Assembly: GCA_003486385.1 (NCBI GenBank)
Contig: DNFT01000124.1
Location: forward strand, 1-55,209
DNA: 55,209 nt
Source: Eubacterium sp.
Lineage (GTDB): Bacteria; Bacillota; Clostridia; Lachnospirales; Lachnospiraceae
Direction of reading: 5' to 3'
Positions 25,676 through 32,574 of this stretch are shown here, piece after piece. Under the pieces are notes generated by a model. That model was not told where the DNA came from, ran no database searches, and was given only the letters and a program-made list of their open reading frames with translations. Both the position numbers and the translations under genes were made by a program. Each line of letters opens with the position of its first letter. The first letter of the stretch is position 1.

Positions 25676-27277
25676 GTGTATCGATATATTATTAAAAACA
25701 AAGGATTATATTCTGTGTATGCGATTTTGCTTGTTGTTTCTTCTACGATGAGTGTTTTCTTTGCGTTCGTTTTAAGCGAGATTATGAATTGTGCTGCGGA
25801 AGGAAATCTGCAAAGGCTTATGAGGGTATTAATTGTTGGAATTGTTTTTTTATTAGTGACTGTATTTTCTGAATTCTTTTATGGTATTACAAAAAACAAG
25901 CTGATATGTAAAGCCAGACAGGACTTAAAGCATGATTTATTTGATAGGATTCTGCACAAAAATGTGACTGATTTTGAGAGCAGGAATACAGGGGATTACA
26001 TGAATGATTTGCAGAATAATCTCAATATGTATGAGGAGTTGTATTTCAATAATATCTTACAGATACCTATGATTGTATTTTCATTTTTTGTGGCGGTAAT
26101 CACCTGTATATATATAAAGCCATTGATGCTTTTACTGATACTTGTGATAGGTGTTTTTACGGCACTGGTTGTAAAGCATACTGGAAAAAGGCTGGAACGG
26201 AGTACAGGAGGCTATGCGGAACAGTCTGCATCTTATTTGGGAGAAATTAAGGATGATTTTCGCGGCTATCGAATCATCAGTTCTTATCACCTATATGATG
26301 AGATAATCAGAAGGCATGAGCAGGCTAATGAAAAGCAGGAAAAGGCAAAAGAGATAAACGGCAATGACAAGACTTTATTCCTTTGCCTAAATGAACTTGC
26401 TGGGCTGACATCTACAGTGATTATCATGGCACTTGCAGCTTATTTCGCAATTAAAGGAAGCTTTACCGTTGGAATAGTTATTGCGTTCGGACAGCTTTCC
26501 GGGAAAATTATTTCTCCCATTATGACCGCATCGGATACATGGATTCGATTCAAGTCATCCAAAAAGCTGACAGAAAAATATATGGCTATCCTTCATAGCG
26601 AAGAAGGTAATCATCCGAAACGAGAAAAACAGGCTGTATACGGAGATATTAGACTGACGAATGTTTCTCTTATTTTTAACGAGACGAAAGGGCTCAATAA
26701 TTTCTCGGCTGTATTTAAAAAAGGAAAGAAATACCTTGTGGTTGGAGAGAGCGGTTCGGGCAAGAGCACACTGTTAAATATTATTTCTGGTATGTATGAC
26801 GAATATGATGGGGAAGTTATGATAGAAGATGAGGAGCTAAAACAGGTGGAAAGAAACTCTCTAAGCCATCTGGTAAGTTTAGCAAGTCAGGAAGTATTTT
26901 TATTTAACGATACTATTCGGAATAATATTACACTGTATAGAGAATATTCAGACGAACAGATACATAATGTTCTAAAACAGTGTGGGTTGGAAAATCTAAT
27001 TCAGGAGCTCCCGGATGGGTTGGATACACTGGTTGGTGAGAATGGTTCTAATTTTTCTGGTGGGGAAAAGCAGAGAATCAATTTGGCGAGAGCCTTTATC
27101 AGGGATAGTAAGATACTGCTCCTTGATGAAGTGTCAGCTAATCTGGATTCTGTAACAACGGATTTCATTGAGAGAACAGTTCTTGCATTGGAGGGGAAAA
27201 CAGTAATCTCGGTGGCACACAAAATGCCTGAAAAGCTGACTGAGCTTTATGATGAAGTTATCCGGGTTGGGGTGTAA
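25676..27277 (+). CDS. ABC exporter 1 (fused permease-ATPase), 533 aa
   Basis: About six membrane segments occupy residues 1-285. The nucleotide-binding domain has Walker A GESGSGKST, Q-loop SLASQEVFLFND, signature FSGGEKQR, Walker B ILLLDEVSA and the H-loop VISVAHK. There is no N-terminal C39 peptidase. This is the half-size exporter type used for peptides, lantibiotics or lipids. The GTG start is backed by GGAGG 6 nt upstream. It lies 87 nt behind lipoprotein B1 and is presumably driven by operator 2. A deleted paralogue remains at 15628-15761. Confidence 0.9.
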   Translation: MYRYIIKNKGLYSVYAILLVVSSTMSVFFAFVLSEIMNCAAEGNLQRLMRVLIVGIVFLLVTVFSEFFYGITKNKLICKARQDLKHDLFDRILHKNVTDFESRNTGDYMNDLQNNLNMYEELYFNNILQIPMIVFSFFVAVITCIYIKPLMLLLILVIGVFTALVVKHTGKRLERSTGGYAEQSASYLGEIKDDFRGYRIISSYHLYDEIIRRHEQANEKQEKAKEINGNDKTLFLCLNELAGLTSTVIIMALAAYFAIKGSFTVGIVIAFGQLSGKIISPIMTASDTWIRFKSSKKLTEKYMAILHSEEGNHPKREKQAVYGDIRLTNVSLIFNETKGLNNFSAVFKKGKKYLVVGESGSGKSTLLNIISGMYDEYDGEVMIEDEELKQVERNSLSHLVSLASQEVFLFNDTIRNNITLYREYSDEQIHNVLKQCGLENLIQELPDGLDTLVGENGSNFSGGEKQRINLARAFIRDSKILLLDEVSANLDSVTTDFIERTVLALEGKTVISVAHKMPEKLTELYDEVIRVGV

Positions 27278-27396
27278 AAGCTCTTTAAGATACTCATTAT
27301 TCACCTACCAGGTGAAAAAAATATATGGTAAAATATACGTAACAAAACCTATGGTTCGGAGTCTTTTACCATGAATAACAACCACCGGATCACACT
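27278..27396. other. Spacer between exporter 1 and the lipoprotein scar
   Basis: It contains the small hairpin TTCACCT/AGGTGAA followed by an A-run, not a T-run, and no coding frame. It probably contains the recombination junction that left the downstream fragment. Confidence 0.35.
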
Positions 27397-27666
27397 GATG
27401 AAGAACTTGCACACGCAGGAGAGGAGAAGCGCTCTACATTTTACACCGAGCAGGGACCGGTAAACCATCATTATGCAACACAGGAGGAGATAGACGTGGT
27501 AATGAGCCTGATAGATAATGTAGAATTGTATATGCCGGCTAACAGTGAGATAATTAACATTATGGTGGAGGAAATGGAGAGTTACTTCGCAGGCGGCAAG
27601 TCAAAGGAAGCAACAGTGGCAGTTATACAGGATAGGGTGCAGCTTTATCTGGATGAGAGAAAATAA
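27397..27666 (+). pseudogene. C-terminal scar of a B-type lipoprotein
   Basis: Ninety codons from DEELAHAGEEKRSTFYTEQG to IQDRVQLYLDER and a stop match the C-terminus of B1 almost residue for residue at both ends, with divergence in the middle (NVELYMPANSE against NVELSPSYSSG). The frame opens without a start codon. The sequence after the stop (GTTACAAGG) also matches that after B1. A former second lipoprotein gene was lost, so the B-exporter unit was once duplicated here. Confidence 0.85.
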
Positions 27667-27801
27667 TGTTACAAGGGGATATCATTGCAGGTCACCGCAC
27701 TATATTATAAGCACTTAGAACCGTCCGATAGTTTCTTAATATTTAGATGTCAGAATACAGTGTTAGACAAATGGTGCTGTGAAGGGCGGCATACAAAAAT
27801 T

Positions 27802-27897
27802 GTAATTTAACATATATTACCTATGATGTCCATGACGTTGGAGTAATAAAAAAATGTATGCAATGTCATGGACAAGCGTGTACTCAGATTGTAAGAT
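27802..27897. promoter_or_regulatory. Island operator 3 before ABC exporter 2
   Basis: TGTCCATGACGTTG (27827-27840, one mismatch) and CAATGTCATGGACA (27861-27874) have the same spacing as operator 2. Rightward TGGACA, 17 nt, TAAGAT (27892-27897) reads into the exporter at 27998. Leftward TGGACA, 17 nt, TAAATT (27804-27809) is also present, but no peptide gene follows; it reads into the lipoprotein scar. The 130 nt between the scar and the site show nothing else. Confidence 0.8.
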
Positions 27898-27997
27898 GAA
27901 TCTAAAAAATAATATCAATAGTTTAATAGTCTGATAAAAAACTTGATTTATATTGTAAATTGGTATGGCAAATATATTACACTTAGGAGATTACACA

Positions 27998-29638
27998 ATG
28001 AAAAAAATTTTAAAAATGTCTATTATAAACATACCTAAATGGACCTTGATTAAGAGAATCATTGCAAACATTATCAGTTTTTTATTGTTATTAATTCCCG
28101 CATATCTTACAAGGTATTTGACAGATGAGATGATTGAAAATGAAAGAAATATACCATATTATTGGCTGCTGTTAGTTGTTGTGGCAACATTTGTCATACA
28201 TATTTTTATATTTTATTTTGTAAATTATAAAGGACAGATATTTGCAAATCAATTGGCACAGGATTTTGAAGTTAAGCTCATGCAAAAGGTAATTAGCTCA
28301 AGTAATCCTGAGTATGAGAAAGAGTCAAAAAGTAAGATATTCAATATGCATAATAATGATATTTATTCTATATATTCGCTCTCAAATTATCTTACAATGA
28401 TTCCTGTGGATATACTTGAGGTAATAGTAATCGTAGGAATTCTATTTAATGTTAACTACATAATAGCATTTGTTGCCATATTGCTTGCACCATTATATGT
28501 GATGTCAAGCTTTGTAAATAAAAAAAAGTTAAATGAGCTTGTTGCAGATGAAAAAATGGCAGCGGATGAGTGGATTGGTGAGACAGAAACAATTATAAAT
28601 GGAAAAGTGAGTATTGGACTTAATAAAGCACAGTCTTTTGCAATGTCACGTTATAATAAAAAGTGTGACAGATTTTATAAAGTGAGAAATCAGCAGCATT
28701 TTTATTTATTGATAACACAGGAATTACCTCAGATAATTACCATGCTGGCACCGCTTATTATTCTTGTCATAGGTGGAAATCTTGTCACAGAAAATGTTAT
28801 TTCAATTGGAACACTTTTATATGCAATGCAGATAATTGGACTGGTTTTTTCACCGTTAGGAGAAGTTGCTTCATTGCAGGCTTCACTGCTTAGCCAGGAG
28901 CCGGTATTTAAAAGAGCACGCGATTTTATCGACATAGCGGATGCCTCGTTAAATCCCGATATATGTGATGATGGTGATAATGCAGCGGATAAAAATGGAA
29001 AAGATGGAATTTTATTAAGAAATGTACAGATGCTCACAGCAGATGGAAATTGTCTTTTCAATATTGACAACTTCAATGCGGATAAGAATGGATTGATCCT
29101 TGTCAGGGGTGAAAATGGATGCGGAAAAACAACATTGCTTAATGTGCTTTCGGGGATATTTGATAGTACACACATAAAAGTTGGAGAAAACGGCAGTATA
29201 TTTATTGCTAAAGAACTGTGCGAGGATATGACATATTTGTTTTATCCTGATTTCCTTGTGAAAGGAACAGTAAAGGAAAATGTACTATGTGGAAGGAATA
29301 TACCGGAGGGTAATTATAGGCTCATGGAAAAAATATTAGAGCTTCCGGATGCTGAAAAAGAGGTAGTGTTAAGACCGGAGAATTTATCGCTTGGAGAAAA
29401 ACAGAAAATATACCTTTCCAGAATCCTTATAGAAAATAAAAGATGTATTTTACTTGATGAGCCGGGCAGCAATCTGGATGAGAAGACAGAAGAAAGCTTG
29501 ATACAATATCTTGGACAGATTAAGAATAATAGTTTGATTATTGTAATCAGCCATAATAGTAAGTACGATAAAATTGCAGATAAAATATACAATATAAGTA
29601 ATGGAGGCATGATATTAACAAAAAAATTGTCCCTTTGA
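27998..29638 (+). CDS. ABC exporter 2 (fused permease-ATPase), 546 aa
   Basis: Membrane segments fill residues 1-290. The ATPase domain carries Walker A GENGCGKTT, signature LSLGEKQK, Walker B CILLDEPGS and the H-loop VISHNSK. It is only distantly related to exporter 1 and has a shortened helical part between Walker A and signature. I prefer ATG 27998 (AGGAG 8 nt upstream) to the in-frame ATG 27965, whose extra residues are not membrane-like. It has its own copy of the island operator, so it is probably co-regulated with A1 and A3. Confidence 0.88.
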   Translation: MKKILKMSIINIPKWTLIKRIIANIISFLLLLIPAYLTRYLTDEMIENERNIPYYWLLLVVVATFVIHIFIFYFVNYKGQIFANQLAQDFEVKLMQKVISSSNPEYEKESKSKIFNMHNNDIYSIYSLSNYLTMIPVDILEVIVIVGILFNVNYIIAFVAILLAPLYVMSSFVNKKKLNELVADEKMAADEWIGETETIINGKVSIGLNKAQSFAMSRYNKKCDRFYKVRNQQHFYLLITQELPQIITMLAPLIILVIGGNLVTENVISIGTLLYAMQIIGLVFSPLGEVASLQASLLSQEPVFKRARDFIDIADASLNPDICDDGDNAADKNGKDGILLRNVQMLTADGNCLFNIDNFNADKNGLILVRGENGCGKTTLLNVLSGIFDSTHIKVGENGSIFIAKELCEDMTYLFYPDFLVKGTVKENVLCGRNIPEGNYRLMEKILELPDAEKEVVLRPENLSLGEKQKIYLSRILIENKRCILLDEPGSNLDEKTEESLIQYLGQIKNNSLIIVISHNSKYDKIADKIYNISNGGMILTKKLSL

Positions 29639-29650
29639 AGTAAAAAATGA

Positions 29651-29797
29651 TTGCAGTTTTAAACAAGCTATATTAGTATAATCACAGATTTAAAGACTGT
29701 GACTAGGACAATGGATACATATGCATTCTATACGTTATATGGAACGTATATGATAAGCAATTTATAACCTCTGCAAAGAGAATGTGCAGAGGTTTTT
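29651..29797 (+). promoter_or_regulatory. Shortened copy of the ileS T-box leader
   Basis: A promoter TTGCAG, 17 nt, TAGTAT (29651-29679) and the following CACAGATTTAAAGAC match the ileS leader at 34835 onward. Stem I with the specifier loop is missing. The part equivalent to stem III (ATTCTATACGTTATATGGAA) and the terminator CCTCTGC/GCAGAGG plus T-run (29768-29797) remain. It lies 137 nt before R2. It either ends a short constitutive RNA or is a relic. Confidence 0.7.
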
Positions 29798-29933
29798 GCA
29801 TTATTATAACAAGTCATGCAAGCATGGTTTTGGCTATTTGTCTTGCTCCGAAATGAGGATTAATATATTTAATGTCGTTATAATCGAGAGATATTTTTTG
29901 AGAATGGAATATGCTTAGGAATAATGGTGAAGA
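29798..29933. other. Leader of R2
   Basis: AT-rich, with TTGTCTTGC and TATAATCGAG as possible but weak promoter parts. A 20-codon frame near 29852 lacks a good ribosome site. Nothing else is visible. Confidence 0.3.
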
Positions 29934-31730
29934 ATGGAAACAGAGTACATCGGAAATATGATAGCCTATGAGAGAAATAGGCGTGGACTAACTGCTGAGG
30001 TGGTACATAGAGGAATTTGTGAGCAGAGTGTATACAGCAGGATAGAAAATGGAAATTATACAGGAGATATACATTTTGTGATGGCTGTGCTGGGAAGACT
30101 TGGCATAAGCGGAAGTAAGGCAGGAAAATATCTGTGTAGGGACGAGTATGATGAAATGCAAGCCAGATTCAATGTGCTTGAATATATTAGGTCAGCTGAT
30201 TTAGAAAAAATAGAAATTGCAATAAAGGAATATTCAGATAAATATTGTGATAAAAGCCGGCTTAATGAGCAGTTTGTTGTATACATGCAGGCTAGATTGT
30301 TAGAACTTCGCGGTGAAACATTGAAGGCGCTTGAGATGTATAGTAAGGCGGCGGGATGTACTATGCCGGATTATATCAGTTGTGATTCCTTTATGTGTAT
30401 ATCTTTGTATGAATATTTTATAATTGCTAATGTGGCAAGATTGAAGGCAGCTACAGGAAATAAGGAAGAATCGATTTCACTTTATGAAAAGCTGCTTGCA
30501 TACTGTAAAAAGAATGACATAGACAAATGGATTATTACATGTATCTATCCTAAGACGGTATATGAAATCCTGTGTGTGAATACACCTCAGATGATGGGAA
30601 ATTATGCGAGACACAGATGGCTTGAGGAATGTGATGAGGCACTTAAAGTATTGAGAGACACTTCAAGAGTCCATTTTTTATGTCCATTGCTTAAGAAAAG
30701 ACAGGTTCTTCTTAAAGTGTTGGGAATGGACGATGATGTAAAATGGGATATATTTTTGAAGCGTTATGAATGGCTGAGAAAAAGATACGATATCGGAGAT
30801 AATCTGTTTGAGTGGTATCCATATTACATAGGCTGTGCTTTTTATCCGGTGGAAAGGCTTATAGATGAGCGCAGACGGATACATGGATTAACGGTACAAG
30901 AGCTGGCAGAAGGTATATGTTCACCTGAGACGGTGAGCAGGATAATTAATCGCAAGGTTTCACCTAAATACAGCACAACTGTAGCAATGCTTGATAATGT
31001 TGGTTTAAAAGGTGCACTGTGGGAGAGAGTTATAGTGTCGAAAAAGCCGGAAGTACACAGGCTGTGGGATACATTGGTACAGTGTAACTTGCATAGTGAT
31101 TACATCACAGCACAGGAAATATATAAAATATTATCCAATGAGCTTTCTTCATCGATAGAGATAAATGAAATGGTTTTGAAATACAAGAAAGTAGAACTGG
31201 ATGAGGCAGTTGGAAATGTGAACTATCAAAAGAGTGCCTCTGATTATGAGAGAATGTTGGGATTTCATATAGGAGATATCAACAAAATAACGATATTTAC
31301 AGATATAGAGGCTATGATAATTAATGCGTATTTTGGATGTATGGACAGACTTGGCAATTATGATAACCTTAGTATATATGAAAATTTATGTAAGGTATTT
31401 GCTGACAGAGACCGGATGAACAGAGGGATGGCTGGTATTTATGAAAGTATATTGGTGCGTTGCGCTAATTATGTTGGAAATATGGGGCAATATCTAAGGT
31501 CAAATGATTATTCGGAACAGGGCATAAGGTTGGAACTTGAATGTGAAAGAACACATGTACTGTCTACTTTTTTATATTGTATACCATGGAACAATGTTAC
31601 GAGCGGTAAGCGAGCTTCGGAGGAGGATATTGAACTGTGTGAATGTGCATATCAGTTTGCGTGGTATTTGAGAGAAAATAAACGAATGATTCTTTATAGG
31701 AAATGGATTGATAATAACAAGAAGGAATAA
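29934..31730 (+). CDS. R2: dual-HTH, TPR-like transcriptional regulator, 598 aa
   Basis: It is paralogous to R1 throughout and differs by a single residue in length. The first HTH is YIGNMIAYERNRRGLTAEVV, followed by GDIHFV and YLCRDEYDEMQARFN, also present in R1. The TPR-like region covers about residues 75-300. The second HTH is ERRRIHGLTVQELAEGICSP, then ETVSRIINRKVSPKYST near residue 305. The C-terminus has YCIPWNN. Conservation is strongest in both HTHs and weaker in the repeats, as expected if the two receptors share DNA sites but read different peptides. Pep2 lies convergently 8 nt downstream. Confidence 0.85.
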   Translation: METEYIGNMIAYERNRRGLTAEVVHRGICEQSVYSRIENGNYTGDIHFVMAVLGRLGISGSKAGKYLCRDEYDEMQARFNVLEYIRSADLEKIEIAIKEYSDKYCDKSRLNEQFVVYMQARLLELRGETLKALEMYSKAAGCTMPDYISCDSFMCISLYEYFIIANVARLKAATGNKEESISLYEKLLAYCKKNDIDKWIITCIYPKTVYEILCVNTPQMMGNYARHRWLEECDEALKVLRDTSRVHFLCPLLKKRQVLLKVLGMDDDVKWDIFLKRYEWLRKRYDIGDNLFEWYPYYIGCAFYPVERLIDERRRIHGLTVQELAEGICSPETVSRIINRKVSPKYSTTVAMLDNVGLKGALWERVIVSKKPEVHRLWDTLVQCNLHSDYITAQEIYKILSNELSSSIEINEMVLKYKKVELDEAVGNVNYQKSASDYERMLGFHIGDINKITIFTDIEAMIINAYFGCMDRLGNYDNLSIYENLCKVFADRDRMNRGMAGIYESILVRCANYVGNMGQYLRSNDYSEQGIRLELECERTHVLSTFLYCIPWNNVTSGKRASEEDIELCECAYQFAWYLRENKRMILYRKWIDNNKKE

Positions 31731-31738
31731 TATGGGGA

Positions 31739-31891
31739 TTATTCAATGACACTTTTATTGTTTAGGTCATCGGAGAATAAAGACATATTGTAATTATTAT
31801 CATATATTATTGTTCCATTTTTTGAGATATGCAGTGTGCTTAAAATAATTAAAGTGCATACAATTATGCAATGAAAAGTTCTCTTCATCAT
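31739..31891 (-). CDS. Pep2: 50-residue exported peptide precursor
   Basis: It starts MMKRTFHCIIVCTLIILSTL and ends in a polar segment containing NMSLFSDDLNN. GGAG lies 7 nt before the first ATG (31891); a second ATG follows at once. The frame could extend upstream to 31951, but that would run through the promoter. It aligns gap-free with Pep1 from the second ATG. The promoter TGGAAA, 17 nt, TATAAT (-10 at 31922-31927) from operator 4 is excellent. It lacks the two C-terminal cysteines of Pep1, a possible specificity difference. Confidence 0.75.
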   Translation of the reverse strand: MMKRTFHCIIVCTLIILSTLHISKNGTIIYDNNYNMSLFSDDLNNKSVIE

Positions 31892-31921
31892 TAAAATTCT
31901 CCGTATTTGATAATTTTCTAT

Positions 31922-32015
31922 ATTATAACAGTAATTATCAAATGTTTCCATGACATTTGGATAATATAAATATTATTGAGATGTCATGGAAAGTATAATT
32001 AAGTTAATGTATATT
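31922..32015. promoter_or_regulatory. Island operator 4 with divergent promoters
   Basis: TTTCCATGACAT (31945-31956) and ATGTCATGGAAA (31981-31992) are a perfect 12-bp inverted repeat with a 24-nt gap. Rightward: TGGAAA, 17 nt, TATATT (32010-32015) toward A3. Leftward: TGGAAA, 17 nt, TATAAT toward Pep2. This reproduces the geometry of operator 2. Confidence 0.85.
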
Positions 32016-32089
32016 GGAAATACAGCTAGCTGGATTTGTTATTTGAATTTTTACTTTGACTACATATTAAATGAAGAGAGGAATCAACT

Positions 32090-32512
32090 ATGAGGAAAAA
32101 ACTTAAAATTTTTATGGAACTTATTTTAGCTATGACTTTGATATTTGGAAGTACCTTATGTTATGCCTCAGATGGAGACGTAGTAGAAGCGAATGATTAC
32201 AATACCTTTGGTGTAACTCGTTCACAGCAGGAAACAAAACACATTGGACTAAGGATATCAAACACAGATATAGTTGTTTACTTTGATTTGCATTATGCGT
32301 GGGAAGAAGGATATACGTCATGGTTTACAGGTGCAGAACTTACAGAAGCGGATGTGCCTGATGGACATACAGTAATTATATATGGATTAACTCATAATGC
32401 TGATGGTAATAGTAGTAACATCACTGTGACAATAGATATGGAATATGAGAAACTTAGATTTAATGTTTCAAAGTCATTTTATGTGGATGAATATGGTAAT
32501 TTAAGTTATTGA
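32090..32512 (+). CDS. Small secreted protein A3, 140 aa
   Basis: The signal peptide MRKKLKIFMELILAMTLIFG ends near Cys-Tyr-Ala (residue 26). The mature part shares with A1 the HYAWEEGYTSWFTGAE motif (A1: YQWDEGYDSEFTSGSG) and the ending SFYVDEYGNLSY. The rest is well diverged. AGAGAGG precedes the ATG. It lies between operator 4 and lipoprotein B2, matching the order operator 2, A2, B1. The conserved Trp-acid-Glu-Gly-Tyr core and the invariant Tyr-Val-Asp-Glu-Tyr-Gly tail are the best handle for finding more members. Confidence 0.83.
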   Translation: MRKKLKIFMELILAMTLIFGSTLCYASDGDVVEANDYNTFGVTRSQQETKHIGLRISNTDIVVYFDLHYAWEEGYTSWFTGAELTEADVPDGHTVIIYGLTHNADGNSSNITVTIDMEYEKLRFNVSKSFYVDEYGNLSY

Positions 32513-32519
32513 TAGTATT

Positions 32520-32559
32520 ACGTGTTCTATAGGTTTTTTCTATGACCTCTAGAACACGT
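32520..32559 (+). promoter_or_regulatory. Intercistronic hairpin between A3 and B2
   Basis: ACGTGTTCTATAGGT (32520-32534) pairs with ACCTCTAGAACACGT (32545-32559) at 14 of 15 positions. There is no T-run after the stem; a ribosome site (AGGGGG) follows. It probably sets the A3:B2 ratio through RNA protection or partial termination. Confidence 0.55.
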
Positions 32560-32574
32560 TACTAAGGGGGCTTT

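Noticed and set aside
27284..27330. Terminator after exporter 1
   Set aside because: The TTCACCT/AGGTGAA hairpin is followed by an A-run, not T.
31739..31951. 70-codon version of Pep2 starting at 31951
   Set aside because: The first 20 codons overlap the -10 of the operator 4 promoter and the ribosome site; the shorter form matches Pep1.
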